From the NCBI RefSeq assembly GCF_035474595.1, contig NZ_DATIND010000064.1, positions 1 through 64,000 on the forward strand: a stretch of 64,000 bases of DNA, given 5' to 3'. Below, one piece after another: positions 1 to 9,216 of the stretch (positions are counted from its first letter, which is position 1; each line of letters starts with the position of its first letter). The notes beneath the pieces were generated by a model. That model saw nothing but the letters and a program-made list of their open reading frames with translations. It was not told the DNA's origin and made no database searches. Position numbers and translations under genes: made by a program. Source of the DNA: Longimicrobium sp. Lineage in GTDB: Bacteria > Gemmatimonadota > Gemmatimonadetes > Longimicrobiales > Longimicrobiaceae.

Positions 1-125
1 GCGGCGTGGTGGGGCTCATCGGGATCCCGCTCTACACCGACTACATCGTGCCGCTCCAGGCCACCGCCATCCTCCTGCTGGTCTCGGGGGTCGGCGCCGT
101 CGTCCTCGCCAAGCGGAAGGTCTGA
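1..125 (+). CDS. nuoJ: NADH-quinone oxidoreductase subunit J, C-terminal end (partial)
   Basis: Only the last 40 codons are in the window, read in frame from base 3 to the TGA at 123-125. They encode a short loop (YTDYIVPLQ) and a final hydrophobic helix ending VVLAKRKV, the usual end of the NuoJ membrane subunit of complex I. NuoJ is an inner-membrane subunit near the quinone site. The stop lies 6 bases before nuoK, which fits a nuo operon running left to right. The upstream nuo genes lie outside the window. Confidence 0.85.
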   Translation, partial: GVVGLIGIPLYTDYIVPLQATAILLLVSGVGAVVLAKRKV

Positions 126-131
126 AGCCGG

Positions 132-437
132 ATGAACGAGATCCCGTTGGCCTATTCGCTGGGCCTCTCCGCCATCCTCTTCGCCATCGGCGTGGCCGGG
201 GTGGTGGTGCGGCGCAACGCCATCGTGCTCTTCATGTGCGTGGAGCTGATGCTGAACGCCGTGAACCTGGCGTTCGTGGCGCTCAGCCCCTACGCCGGGG
301 TGAAGGGCCAGGTCATCGTCTTCTTCGTGATCGCCGTCGCGGCCGCCGAGGCGGCCGTGGGGCTGGCGATCATGATCGCCGTCTTCCGCCATCGCGAGAG
401 CATGGACGTGAAGAACTTCAGCCTGCTCAGGTGGTAG
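132..437 (+). CDS. nuoK: NADH-quinone oxidoreductase subunit K
   Basis: This 101-residue protein has three hydrophobic helices, the standard size and layout of NuoK (the MrpC-like subunit of complex I). The family's buried acidic residues are visible in helix 2 ([11 protein letters not shown]) and helix 3 ([10 protein letters not shown]); these glutamates belong to the proton path. The protein acts in the inner membrane during NADH:quinone electron transfer. The gene sits 6 bases after nuoJ and 8 bases before nuoL. Confidence 0.96.
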   Translation: MNEIPLAYSLGLSAILFAIGVAGVVVRRNAIVLFMCVELMLNAVNLAFVALSPYAGVKGQVIVFFVIAVAAAEAAVGLAIMIAVFRHRESMDVKNFSLLRW

Positions 438-445
438 GGCACACG

Positions 446-2878
446 ATGCTCCTTCTTCAGGAAGCGGCGCACGGCGCCACGGCGGCAGCTACCGGCGGCA
501 GCGGCTTCACGCCGGTGCTCCCCTGGCTGATCGTCGCGCTCCCGCTGCTCGGGTTCGTGCTGAACGGACTGCTCTCGGTCACCGCCGCGCGGCGCGCGCT
601 GCCCAGGCTGCCGCCGGTGGGCGACCCGCACTACGACCACGCGCACGACGACCACGGCGTGGCCGTCACGCATGCGCCGGTGCCCGCCCCCGTCGCCGTG
701 GGCGCGGGGATGCCGAGCGAGCAGGAGTCGCACGACTCCGGCGCCATCGCCCACCCCGTCGACGCCGCGCACGCGGAGATGCACGACGCGGACGTCACCC
801 TCGTCCACGGCGCGCACGGGCACGCGGTCCACGACGCGGACGACACCCTCGTCCACCCGCACGACGCGCACGGGCACGACGCGCACGACCACGGGCCCGC
901 GGGGCCCAGGCCGTTCACGCACACCCTGCCGTCGCTCATCGCGCCGGGGGTGCTGATCGGCTCGTTCGTGGTCGCCGTGCTGAACTTCCTGGCCATGCGG
1001 GGGGCGGACGAAGCGCACCGCACGGCCATCCACCAGCTGTGGAGCTGGATCCCCGCCGGCTCGCTGCAGGTGAACGCGGCGCTGCAGCTCGATCCGCTCT
1101 CCATGCTGATGACGCTGGTCATCACCGGCGTGGGGTCGCTGATCCACATCTTCTCCATCGGCTACATGAAGGAGGACCCCGGGTACCCGCGCTACATGGC
1201 GTACCTGAACCTCTTCGTGTTCTTCATGCTGATCCTGGTGCTGGGCTCGTCGTACCCCGTGATGTTCGTGGGCTGGGAGGGCGTGGGCCTGTGCTCGTAC
1301 CTGCTGATCGGCTTCTGGTTCACCGAGAAGGCCAACGCCGACGCGGGGAAGAAGGCGTTCATCGTCAACCGCATCGGCGACTTCGGCTTCCTCATCGCCA
1401 TGTTCCTGCTCTTCTGGAACGTGAAGGCGCTGGACTTCGCCACGGTGAACGAGAACCTGCTGCACAACGCGCTGCCCTACGGCGGCGTGGTGATCACCTG
1501 GATCGCCCTCTTCTTCTTCCTGGGCGCGGCGGGGAAGAGCGCGCAGATCCCGCTCTACATCTGGCTCCCCGACGCCATGGCCGGCCCCACGCCCGTCTCG
1601 GCGCTGATCCACGCGGCCACCATGGTCACGGCGGGCGTGTACCTGGTAGCCCGCTCGGCGGTCATCTACACGATGGCGCCCTCGGCCTCGCTGGTCGTCG
1701 CCCTGGTGGGCGCGCTGACGGCGATCTTCGCGGCGTCGATCGGCCTGAAGCAGTGGGACATCAAGAAGGTGCTCGCCTATTCGACGGTGAGCCAGCTCGG
1801 CTTCATGTTCGCCGCCGTGGGGATGGGCGCGTACGTGGCCGGCGTGTTCCACCTGATGACGCACGCCTTCTTCAAGGCCTGCCTCTTCCTGGGCTCGGGC
1901 GCGGTCATCCACGCGATGCACGCGGCGCTGCACAGCACGCACAACCCCGCCGACGCGCAGGACATGCGCAACATGGGGGGACTCAGGAAGTACCTGCCGA
2001 TCACCTTCATCACCATGGGCGTGTCCACGCTGGCCATCGCCGGGGTGCCGCCCTTCGCCGGGTTCTTCTCGAAGGACGAGATCATCGGCGCGGCGTGGCT
2101 GGGGGCCGAGGGCGCGTCGCACCTGTCGACGGCGTCGCTCTTCGGGATCGAGGGGCGCTACTGGATGGGGTTCATCGGCGGCACGCTCTCGATCGCCGCG
2201 TTCATGACGGCCTTCTACATGGGCCGCATGATGATCTACACCTTCTTCGGCGCCAACCGGACCGGCGACGAGGAGCGGAAGCATCTCCATGAGGGCGACT
2301 GGACGCTCTCGCTCCCCCTGATCGTGCTGGGCCTGCTGGCGACCGTGGGCGGGCTGCTGAACGTGGAGACCGGGACGCCGCTGGTGAAGGCGTTCGACTT
2401 CGGGCAGGGCGAGGCGCTGCACCACTGGCTGCACCCCGCGCTGGCCGGGGCGGACGACGTGATCGCGCAGAACGTGGGGAACCTTCCCGAGCCGGGGCAC
2501 GCCGCGTGGCCGATCCTCCTCGCCGTCGCCATCGGCCTGGGCGGGCTGGCCGTGGCCTGGGTGCTGCTGGCGCGCAGGCGGCTGGGGACGGCCGACACGC
2601 AGCCGGCGTACGACAACGCCGCCGAGCGCGTGCTGTACAACAAGTGGTACGTGGACGAGTTCTACGACCGCGTGGTCGTGCGCCCGGTGCGCGGGGTGTC
2701 GCGCGCCTTCGCGCGCTTCGACATGGGCGTGATCGACTGGACGGTGGACCTGTTCGGGCGTCTGTCGCAGATGTTCGGCATCGCCTTCGGGCGGCTCCAG
2801 ACGGGGCAGCTCAACACCTACGCCTTCGTGCTGGTGGTGGGCGTGGTGATCGTGCTCGGCGCCTTCGTGGCCCTGTGA
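446..2878 (+). CDS. nuoL: NADH-quinone oxidoreductase subunit L with a His/Asp-rich insert
   Basis: This is the antiporter-like proton-pumping subunit of complex I. It is 810 residues long against roughly 610-650 in most bacteria. The conserved core is clear: VGWEGVGLCSYLLIGFW, the lysine-bearing helix with GKSAQIPLYIWLPDAM, and a long C-terminal amphipathic region ending in a membrane helix. Much of the extra length lies between helices 1 and 2, at about residues 58-155 (bases 617-910). That stretch holds more than 20 His and many Asp residues, with a partly repeated HDAD.TLVH unit. ATG 446 was chosen because the MLLLQ start leads directly into helix 1. The insert is probably periplasmic or loop-exposed, and its role is unknown. 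Confidence 0.95.
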   Translation: MLLLQEAAHGATAAATGGSGFTPVLPWLIVALPLLGFVLNGLLSVTAARRALPRLPPVGDPHYDHAHDDHGVAVTHAPVPAPVAVGAGMPSEQESHDSGAIAHPVDAAHAEMHDADVTLVHGAHGHAVHDADDTLVHPHDAHGHDAHDHGPAGPRPFTHTLPSLIAPGVLIGSFVVAVLNFLAMRGADEAHRTAIHQLWSWIPAGSLQVNAALQLDPLSMLMTLVITGVGSLIHIFSIGYMKEDPGYPRYMAYLNLFVFFMLILVLGSSYPVMFVGWEGVGLCSYLLIGFWFTEKANADAGKKAFIVNRIGDFGFLIAMFLLFWNVKALDFATVNENLLHNALPYGGVVITWIALFFFLGAAGKSAQIPLYIWLPDAMAGPTPVSALIHAATMVTAGVYLVARSAVIYTMAPSASLVVALVGALTAIFAASIGLKQWDIKKVLAYSTVSQLGFMFAAVGMGAYVAGVFHLMTHAFFKACLFLGSGAVIHAMHAALHSTHNPADAQDMRNMGGLRKYLPITFITMGVSTLAIAGVPPFAGFFSKDEIIGAAWLGAEGASHLSTASLFGIEGRYWMGFIGGTLSIAAFMTAFYMGRMMIYTFFGANRTGDEERKHLHEGDWTLSLPLIVLGLLATVGGLLNVETGTPLVKAFDFGQGEALHHWLHPALAGADDVIAQNVGNLPEPGHAAWPILLAVAIGLGGLAVAWVLLARRRLGTADTQPAYDNAAERVLYNKWYVDEFYDRVVVRPVRGVSRAFARFDMGVIDWTVDLFGRLSQMFGIAFGRLQTGQLNTYAFVLVVGVVIVLGAFVAL

Positions 2879-2895
2879 CCGCGGACTGACGAAAA

Positions 2896-4506
2896 GTGGA
2901 AGCCTTCTACCATAGCCACTGGATCCTCACCCTCCTGATCTTCTTCCCGCTGGCGGGCGCCCTGGCGGTGTTCCTGGCGGGCGAGGAGAACGCGCGCGAG
3001 ATCGCGCTGGGCGTGGGGATCATCGAGTTCCTGGTCTCGGTGCCGCTCTTCTGGACCTTCCAGCCGGCCGCGCGCTGCGACGTGCAGGGGTTCCCCGCCG
3101 GCGGCCCGGCGTTCCAGAACTGCGTGGACGCCCCCTGGCTCGGCAGCTGGGGGATCCACTACCAGCTGGGGCTGGACGGGATCAGCCTGTTCATGGTGCT
3201 GCTGACCACGCTCCTGCTGCCGCTGATGGTCCTCGGCTCGTGGACCTACATCCGCGACCGCAGGCGCGGCTTCTACGCCTCCCTCCTCGCGCTGACGGCG
3301 GGCGTGGTGGGCGTGTTCGTGGCCCTGGACATGTTCCTGTTCTACGTGTTCTGGGAGATCATGCTGATCCCGATGTACTTCATGATCGGGATCTGGGGCG
3401 GCAAGGAGCGCGTGTACGCGGCGGTGAAGTTCTTCCTCTTCACCACCGTGGGCTCGCTGCTGATGCTGGTGGCCATCCTCTGGCTCTACTGGCACTACGC
3501 CGGCCTGCACCCGGGCGAGCCCAGCTTCAGCTACTTCGCCTTCCTGCAGGTGCCCATGACGGCGGGGCAGCAGCGGCTGCTGTTCCTGGCGTTCGCGCTG
3601 GCCTTCGCCATCAAGGTGCCCATCTTCCCCTTCCACACCTGGCTCCCGCACGCGCACGTGCAGGCGCCCACGGCGGGCTCGGTGGTGCTGGCGGGGGTGC
3701 TGCTGAAGATGGGAACGTACGGCTTCATCCGCTTCGCGCTCCCGCTCTTTCCCAACGTGGCGGCCGGGTACGCCACGGGGAGGTCGGCGGTGATCCTGGG
3801 GCTCATCGGCATCATCTACACGGCCATGGTGGCCGCCGTGCAGCCCAACGCCAAGCGGCTGGTCGCCTACACCTCCGTGGCCCACCTGGGCTTCGTGATC
3901 CTGGGGATCTTCGCCTTCAACCTGCAGGGGATGCAGGGTGCGCTGCTGGTGATGATCGGGCACGGTCTGTCGACGCCGATGCTCTTCTTCCTGCTGGGGA
4001 TGCTGTACGAGCGGCGCCACAGCTACGAGATCGACGATTTCGGCGGGCTGGCCGCCTCGCTCCCGCTCTTCGCCACGCTGCTGGTGTTCGCGGGGATGGC
4101 GTCGGTCGGGCTGCCGACCACGGCCGGCTTCACCAGCGAGTTCCTGGTGCTGCTGGGCGCCTTCGAGCGCTTCCCCGTCTTCACCCTGATCGCCGCGACG
4201 GGGGTGATCTTCGCCGCGTACTACATGCTGCCGATGGTGCAGAAGCTGGTGTTCAACCGGCTGGACCGCCCGGCCAACCGCCTGATTCCGGACCTGAACG
4301 GCCGCGAGCTGGCCATTCTCCTTCCGCTGGTGGCGCTGATCCTGTGGATCGGCTTCTACCCCAGGCCGGTGCTGGACCGGATGGAGCCGGCGGCCACCGG
4401 GGTGCTGACCGCGGTGCACCAGAACCGCCTGGTTCCCGACTTCGCCGCGCCGCAGGGCGAGGCGACGGGCGGGGTGGCGCTCGGCGGCGGGGAGGGCGCG
4501 CGATGA
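2896..4506 (+). CDS. nuoM: NADH-quinone oxidoreductase subunit M
   Basis: This 536-residue antiporter-like complex I subunit is of normal length. The conserved stretches are ALDMFLFYVFWEIMLIPMY (with the functional Glu), AIKVPIFPFHTWLPHAHVQ (with the helix-7 Lys) and AYTSVAHLGFVILG. It pumps protons in the inner membrane. The start is GTG 2896; no good Shine-Dalgarno sequence is visible, so translation may depend on coupling to nuoL, which ends 17 bases earlier. The stop overlaps the nuoN start (ATGA). Confidence 0.95.
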   Translation: MEAFYHSHWILTLLIFFPLAGALAVFLAGEENAREIALGVGIIEFLVSVPLFWTFQPAARCDVQGFPAGGPAFQNCVDAPWLGSWGIHYQLGLDGISLFMVLLTTLLLPLMVLGSWTYIRDRRRGFYASLLALTAGVVGVFVALDMFLFYVFWEIMLIPMYFMIGIWGGKERVYAAVKFFLFTTVGSLLMLVAILWLYWHYAGLHPGEPSFSYFAFLQVPMTAGQQRLLFLAFALAFAIKVPIFPFHTWLPHAHVQAPTAGSVVLAGVLLKMGTYGFIRFALPLFPNVAAGYATGRSAVILGLIGIIYTAMVAAVQPNAKRLVAYTSVAHLGFVILGIFAFNLQGMQGALLVMIGHGLSTPMLFFLLGMLYERRHSYEIDDFGGLAASLPLFATLLVFAGMASVGLPTTAGFTSEFLVLLGAFERFPVFTLIAATGVIFAAYYMLPMVQKLVFNRLDRPANRLIPDLNGRELAILLPLVALILWIGFYPRPVLDRMEPAATGVLTAVHQNRLVPDFAAPQGEATGGVALGGGEGAR

Positions 4507-6068
4507 ACGCCGTGCTCGACCTGACCCGCACGGGCGGCTACACGCTGGCGCTGCTGCCGGAGATCGTGCTCTGCGCCTGGGCCATGCTGGTGCTGATCGT
4601 GGACGTGGCGCAGAAGGGGAACCGCTCCCAGGCCAGCCGCCCGTCCATCGGCTGGCTGGCGCTGGTGGGGATCGTGGTGACGGCGGTCGCCACGGGGGCG
4701 CTGTGGAACGTGACCGCCACCGCCGGGCCGGCCATGATGTCGGTGGACCGCTTCCGCGTGTTCATCGACCTGGTGATCCTGGGCTCGGCGGCGCTGGCGC
4801 TGCTGATGGCGCAGGGGTACCTGGACCGGCGCGGCATCAACCGCGGCGAGTTCCAGGCGCTGGTGATGTTCAGCACCGCCGGGATGCTGCTGATGGCGGG
4901 CGCGCGCGACCTGCTGATGGTGTTCATCGGCCTGGAGCTGCTTTCCATCCCCATCTACTGCCTGGTGGGCTTCGACCGGCTGGACGAGCGCAGCGTGGAG
5001 GGGGCGCTGAAGTACTTCCTGCTGGGCGCCTTCTCCAGCGCCTTCTTCCTCTTCGGCATCGCGCTGACCTGGGGGGCCACGGGAACCACCGACATCCCCC
5101 TGATGGGGCAGCTGATCCTGGGGCGCACGGTGGAGGTGTCGCCCATGCTGCTGGCGGGGATGGCCATGCTGATGGTGGGCTTCGGCTTCAAGGTGGCCGC
5201 CATGCCCTTCCACATGTGGACGCCCGACGCCTACGACGGCGCGCCCACGCCGGTGACGTCGCTGATGTCCACCGGGGTGAAGGCGGCGGCGTTCGCCAGC
5301 TTCATCCGCGTGTTCGTGATCGGGTTCGGCGGGGCGCCGGAGCACTGGCAGGCGATCGGGTTCTGGATCGCCATCGTGACCATGGCGGGCGCCAACCTGA
5401 TCGCGATGACCGAGGGAAGCCTGAAGCGGATGCTGGCGTACTCGTCGATCGCGCATGCCGGCTACCTCCTGGTCGCCCTCCTCTCCAACTCGGCCGACGG
5501 GGCGGCGGCGTTCCTCTTCTACCTCCTGGTCTACACGCTGATGACGGCGGGGGCGTTCGCGCTCCTGATCGCCAACTCGCGCGAGGCCACCGGCGAGGAG
5601 CGGGTGTCGCTGGAGGACTGGGCCGGGTTCGCGCGCGAGAAGCCGCTGCTGGCCGGCTTGTTCTCCATCTTCCTCCTCTCCCTGGCCGGCTTTCCGCTGA
5701 CCGCGGGGTTCCTGGGGAAGCTGTACATCCTGCGCGCGGCCATCGCCAGCGGGCTGACGCCGCTGGCGGTGGTGCTGGTGCTGACCTCGCTGCTCAGCTA
5801 CTTCTACTACCTGCGCGTGATCGTGGTGATGTACATGCAGCCGGCGCGGGTGGCCGGCGAGCACCGCGCCGCGCGCCTCCCCGGGCCGGCGATGGCGGCG
5901 GTGGGCGTCGCGGCGGCGCTGGTGGTGCTCCTCTTCTTCGCGGGCGGCTGGCCGCTGCGGTGGGCCGAGCGGAGCGCCAACTCGCTCTGGCCGGCGGAGT
6001 GGCAGCAGCCCGCGGCCGGTGCAGCGCCGGCGGCGGACGCGCCGGGCGGGGTGCCGCGGACGCTGTAG
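4503..6068 (+). CDS. nuoN: NADH-quinone oxidoreductase subunit N
   Basis: This 521-residue third antiporter-like subunit of complex I is usually the last gene of the nuo operon. Typical motifs are LLMVFIGLELLSIPIYCLVGF (with the conserved Glu), FKVAAMPFHMWTPDAYDGAP (with the Lys and the conserved HMWTPD) and MLAYSSIAHAGYLL. ATG 4503 overlaps the nuoM TGA, indicating translational coupling. No nuo gene follows, so the operon probably ends here. The C-terminal 30 residues are Ala/Pro-rich and poorly conserved in appearance. Confidence 0.95.
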   Translation: MNAVLDLTRTGGYTLALLPEIVLCAWAMLVLIVDVAQKGNRSQASRPSIGWLALVGIVVTAVATGALWNVTATAGPAMMSVDRFRVFIDLVILGSAALALLMAQGYLDRRGINRGEFQALVMFSTAGMLLMAGARDLLMVFIGLELLSIPIYCLVGFDRLDERSVEGALKYFLLGAFSSAFFLFGIALTWGATGTTDIPLMGQLILGRTVEVSPMLLAGMAMLMVGFGFKVAAMPFHMWTPDAYDGAPTPVTSLMSTGVKAAAFASFIRVFVIGFGGAPEHWQAIGFWIAIVTMAGANLIAMTEGSLKRMLAYSSIAHAGYLLVALLSNSADGAAAFLFYLLVYTLMTAGAFALLIANSREATGEERVSLEDWAGFAREKPLLAGLFSIFLLSLAGFPLTAGFLGKLYILRAAIASGLTPLAVVLVLTSLLSYFYYLRVIVVMYMQPARVAGEHRAARLPGPAMAAVGVAAALVVLLFFAGGWPLRWAERSANSLWPAEWQQPAAGAAPAADAPGGVPRTL

Positions 6069-6206
6069 CCGCGGGGGAAGGACGGAGGGAAGACGGGAGT
6101 GACGGGCCCGGCGCCGGCGCGCCGGGCCTTGCGTTTCGCATGGCGATTGCACACCATCCCGCGGCAGGGCGGCGGGTCACGAGCGGCGGACACCGGAGCG
6201 CGCAAG

Positions 6207-7328
6207 ATGGACGGGCCTGAGGAGGACGGGAAGGAACGCGGCGAAGCCGAGCGCCCGCGGATCGTGGAGCGCCCCGCGGAGCCCGGGGGCGAGGCCCCCG
6301 CGGACGAGCCGAAGCGGCGCGGGCTGTTCGGCGTGACGCCGCGGCGCGCGGCGGCCGGGCTGGGCGCGGCCGCGGCCGCCGCCTACGCGGTGTACCTGCT
6401 GGGCGCCGGGCGCGGCCGCCGCCGCCCGGTGACCGAGCTGCCCAACGCGCTGGGGATGCGGCTGGACTACGTGCCCTGGGGCGACGTGCACTACGCCTAC
6501 TACGCCCGCGAGGGGCACGGGCGGCCGCTGGTGCTGCTGCACTCCATCAACGCCGTGGCCAGCGCGCACGAGATGCGGCCGCTGGCGCGCGCCTTCCTGC
6601 GCGACCGCGAGCGCCCGGTGTACGCGCTGGAGTGGATCGGCTTCGGGCACAGCGACCGGCCCGAGATCGCCTACACGCCCGACGTGCTGGAAGACCAGCT
6701 GGAGCACTTCCTGGAGCGGGTGCTGCGGCCGGCGGGGGGCGCGGATGTGATCGGGCTGTCGCTGGGCGCCACGTACGCGGCCGAGGTGGCGCGGCGGCGG
6801 CCGGACCTGGTGCGCTCGCTCGTCGCCATCGAGCCCGCGGGGCTGGGCGACGAGCCGGCCGAGATCGGACGCGGGTGGGCGCGACTCCTGTTCACCCTGC
6901 CGGGCGTGCAGCGGGCGTTCTACGACCGGCTGACGACCCCCGAGGCGCTGACCCGGTTCGCGCGCGAGAACCTGTTCACTCCCGACTTCGGGGTGCCGGA
7001 CGAGTACGTGAACTTCGCCTCGGAGACGGCGCGGGCCGAGGGGGCGCCGCACCCGCTGGACGACTTCCTGAGCGGGCGCATGTTCCCCGAGGAGGCGCTG
7101 GAAACCTACCGGCGCCTGCGCCAGCCGCTGCTGGTGATCCACGGGAACGTGGAGAACCGGCGGATGGAAAGCTACACGCGGGTGCCGGAGCTGGAGGGGC
7201 GCGCCAACGTGAGCGTGGTTTCGCTCCCCACCGGCGCCATGCCGCACTGGGAGCGCGCCCGCGAGGTGGTGGCGCGCATCCGCGACTTCCTGGACGCGCA
7301 GGAGGGGCAGCGCCGCGCGGCGGAGTAG
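6207..7328 (+). CDS. Alpha/beta hydrolase fold protein, membrane-anchored
   Basis: This 373-residue protein starts with about 50 charged residues, then one Ala-rich hydrophobic helix (AAAGLGAAAAAAYAVYLLGA), then a hydrolase domain. The nucleophile elbow GLSLGATYAAEVA gives the Ser, and a conserved His lies near the end in MPHWERA. The fold is shared by esterases, lipases and haloperoxidase-like enzymes, and the substrate cannot be told from sequence. ATG 6207 was preferred over an in-frame upstream start at 6099, because the upstream stretch is GC-rich filler after nuoN. The position after nuoN is probably unrelated to complex I. Confidence 0.85.
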   Translation: MDGPEEDGKERGEAERPRIVERPAEPGGEAPADEPKRRGLFGVTPRRAAAGLGAAAAAAYAVYLLGAGRGRRRPVTELPNALGMRLDYVPWGDVHYAYYAREGHGRPLVLLHSINAVASAHEMRPLARAFLRDRERPVYALEWIGFGHSDRPEIAYTPDVLEDQLEHFLERVLRPAGGADVIGLSLGATYAAEVARRRPDLVRSLVAIEPAGLGDEPAEIGRGWARLLFTLPGVQRAFYDRLTTPEALTRFARENLFTPDFGVPDEYVNFASETARAEGAPHPLDDFLSGRMFPEEALETYRRLRQPLLVIHGNVENRRMESYTRVPELEGRANVSVVSLPTGAMPHWERAREVVARIRDFLDAQEGQRRAAE

Positions 7329-7466
7329 GTTTGGGGCTCGGAAGGATACCGCACCCGGCCGGTCCGCGCTGGACCGGCAGCCGGGGTGCGGCAGGCCGAT
7401 GAACTTGCCTCCGCGGCGGATTCGACCCGCGCGGAGCGACGACGGACCCCCCGAAGGAGTGGAGCG

Positions 7467-7814
7467 ATGACGAGAGCGGGACGAATCGCCGGGTGCGGGA
7501 TGGTGCTGGCCGCCGTCGTGGCCGGGGGGTGCAAGCGCGGGGGCGACGACGACCGGGCGAGCGGACCGCCGGTGCAGATCGACAGCGCGAACAACCAGCC
7601 GATGGACGGCGTCAGCGACGAGCAGCTGAAGCAGCAGGCGCAGGCGCTGACGCCCGAGCAGGCCGCCGCCGCCGGGATGGTGGACACCACCACCCACATC
7701 GAGGACCTGGGTGGCCAGGACAGCACCCCCGCCGGCGCGGCGAACAACGACACCGCGACGAAGGCCGCCGGCGCCACCACCGGCACCCCGCCCGCCTCCG
7801 CGACGAAGCCGTAG
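7467..7814 (+). CDS. Small secreted lipoprotein, Ala/Thr-rich
   Basis: This 115-residue protein has a lipoprotein signal peptide (MTRAGRIAGCGMVLAAVVAGGC) with the lipobox at VAGGC. The mature part is low-complexity, rich in Asp, Gln, Thr and Ala. A strong GAAGGAG ribosome site lies 9 bases upstream of the ATG, which decides this start against the frame that opens at 7386. No enzymatic domain was recognised. Several similar short lipoproteins occur in the window, for example at 49694. It is followed by a strong terminator. Confidence 0.8.
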   Translation: MTRAGRIAGCGMVLAAVVAGGCKRGGDDDRASGPPVQIDSANNQPMDGVSDEQLKQQAQALTPEQAAAAGMVDTTTHIEDLGGQDSTPAGAANNDTATKAAGATTGTPPASATKP

Positions 7815-7836
7815 CGCTCGTCATCGACGATCGCAG

Positions 7837-7873
7837 ATCCCCCTCGCCCGAACGCCGGGCGAGGGGGATTTTC
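7837..7873 (+). terminator. Rho-independent terminator after the lipoprotein gene
   Basis: A 14-bp perfect stem (arms 7837-7850 and 7856-7869, five-base loop AACGC) is followed by TTTCC. It lies 23 bases after the stop of the lipoprotein gene. Confidence 0.85.
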
Positions 7874-7933
7874 CTTGATGGCGCTACATCGCAGACGTCA
7901 TTCTGAGGCCCCCGAAGCTGGCGGCCTGAAAGA

Positions 7934-8036
7934 AAGTTCCGGGCGCAGCCGATCACCGGCGACTGAAGAAGTCGCAGCAACAACTACGGGAAGCCTCGCA
8001 AACGGCGCGAGGCTGGTCCGCTCACTCCGCGGCATT
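7934..8036 (+). repeat. Dispersed intergenic repeat A, copy 1
   Basis: This element of about 100 bp reads CACCGGCGACTGAAG..GTCGCAGCAACAACTACGGGAAGCCTCGC and so on, with two small hairpins (GCGACT..AGTCGC and CCTCGC..GCGAGG). Related copies lie at 18777, 41935, 50224 (inverted) and 56099 (inverted), always between genes. Here it lies in the 527-base gap between the lipoprotein and etfB and is followed directly by repeat D. Confidence 0.8.
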
Positions 8037-8038
8037 CT

Positions 8039-8190
8039 TGCGTGAGGGATGCGCGCCCGGAGGGCCGGGAAACCGCCGCGCCCGCGGGGATGCTGGGGGA
8101 TTGCCGGGATGTGGGGCGCGGCGGGGGCCCGGCGCGGTTGGGCACAGTCGTACCGTGCCCTACCGCGCGCGCAGCCCGGCCCGGAGCGCA
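8039..8190 (+). repeat. Dispersed intergenic repeat D, copy 1
   Basis: This element starts GCGTGAGGGATGCGCGCCCG. It contains a CGGCGCGGTTGG..ACAGTCGTA and CCTACCGCGCGCGCAGCCCGG segment that is nearly the same as 61755-61925. The shared inner part can fold around GTCGTAC. It holds no plausible gene and fills the gap upstream of the etf promoter. Confidence 0.75.
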
Positions 8191-8260
8191 GCGGAGGGAC
8201 ACGCCCGCACCCGGCGGTTGCAGATTGGGCTAAATCCGTTGCCGAACGCTCGTTCGAGCC

Positions 8261-8288
8261 TTGCACGATTCTTCGCGGGCGCTAGAAT
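8261..8288 (+). promoter_or_regulatory. Sigma-70-type promoter for etfBA
   Basis: TTGCAC (8261-8266) and TAGAAT (8283-8288) are separated by 16 bases and lie about 54 bases before the etfB ATG. It is the only AT-rich patch in the area and is correctly oriented. Confidence 0.7.
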
Positions 8289-8341
8289 TCCCGGCTCCGG
8301 AGCCCCGGCGGGCGCCGGTTGCACCAATCCGAACCAGGGAG

Positions 8342-9094
8342 ATGCGCGTGAAGAGCATCGTGTGCGTAAAGCGCGTCCCGGACACCGAGGCGCGCATTCG
8401 CATTGCCGGCGACGGGAGCAGCATCGACCCGTCGGGCGTGAAGTTCGTGCTGAACCCGTACGACGAGTTCGCCGTCGAGGCGGCGCTGAAGCACAAGGAG
8501 GCCGCGGGGCAGGGCGAGGTGACGGTGATGAGCGTGGGCGACGCCGCGAGCGCCGAGACGCTGCGCACCGCGCTGGCCATGGGCGCCGACAGCGCCGTGC
8601 TGCTGAAGGCCGACCGCACCCCCGAGGGCCTCGCCGCCGCGAAGGCGCTGGCCGCCGGCATCCAGGGGCGCGAGTACGACCTGGTGCTGTTCGGGATGAA
8701 GGCCATCGACGACGACCTGCAGGCGGTGGGCCCCATGGTGGCCGAGCTGCTGGGGATCCCCGTCGCCAGCGCCGTGACCGAGTTCTCCATCGCCGACGGC
8801 AAGGTGACGGCGCACCGCGAGATCGAGGGCGGCGCCGAGGTGGTGGAGCTGCGCATGCCCTGCGCGATCACCCTCACCAAGGGCGCGTACGAGCCGCGCT
8901 ACGCGTCGCTGAAGGGGATCATGGCGGCCAAGAAGAAGCCGCTGGAAGAGAAGCCCGCCCAGGTGGACGCGCCCGCGGCGCCTGCGGCGCTCTCGTATCC
9001 GCCCGAGCGCCAGGCCGGCCGCATCGTGGGCGAGGGCCCCGACGCGGTGCCGGAGCTGCTGCGCCTGCTGCGCCAGGAAGCCAAAGTGATCTAG
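8342..9094 (+). CDS. etfB: Electron transfer flavoprotein beta subunit
   Basis: This 250-residue EtfB binds AMP and pairs with EtfA to carry electrons from acyl-CoA and related dehydrogenases to the quinone pool. Family signatures are the start MRVKSIVCVKRVPDTEA, the VLNPYDEFAVEAAL segment, and the C-terminal MPCAITLTKGAYEPRYASLKGIMAAKKKP. ATG 8342 follows GGGAG and is preferred over the in-frame ATG at 8261, which coincides with the promoter -35 box. It forms an operon with etfA 122 bases downstream. Confidence 0.96.
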   Translation: MRVKSIVCVKRVPDTEARIRIAGDGSSIDPSGVKFVLNPYDEFAVEAALKHKEAAGQGEVTVMSVGDAASAETLRTALAMGADSAVLLKADRTPEGLAAAKALAAGIQGREYDLVLFGMKAIDDDLQAVGPMVAELLGIPVASAVTEFSIADGKVTAHREIEGGAEVVELRMPCAITLTKGAYEPRYASLKGIMAAKKKPLEEKPAQVDAPAAPAALSYPPERQAGRIVGEGPDAVPELLRLLRQEAKVI

Positions 9095-9100
9095 GGGACT

Positions 9101-9197
9101 GAGGGACGGGTTACAGGGGACAGGGGACAGGGACGGCCTGCGAGAGGCTCCCTCCCCGCGGTTCCCTGTCCCCTGTTCCCTGTCCCCTGTCCCCTAA
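9101..9197 (+). repeat. GGGACAGG-type inverted minisatellite between etfB and etfA (family F)
   Basis: Tandem CAGGGGA/CAGGGA units on the left (9101-9135) are mirrored by CCCTGTCCCCTG units on the right (9163-9197), so the transcript can form a long imperfect hairpin. A one-armed relative lies at 62878-62908. It lies inside the etf operon and may stabilise or attenuate the mRNA. Confidence 0.75.
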
Positions 9198-9216
9198 AAG
9201 ACAGAGGCAGATCCAT

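Noticed and set aside
290-2500. A 736-codon minus-strand frame opposite nuoL
   Set aside because: It is a shadow of nuoL; the sequence is Arg/His-rich and matches no family.
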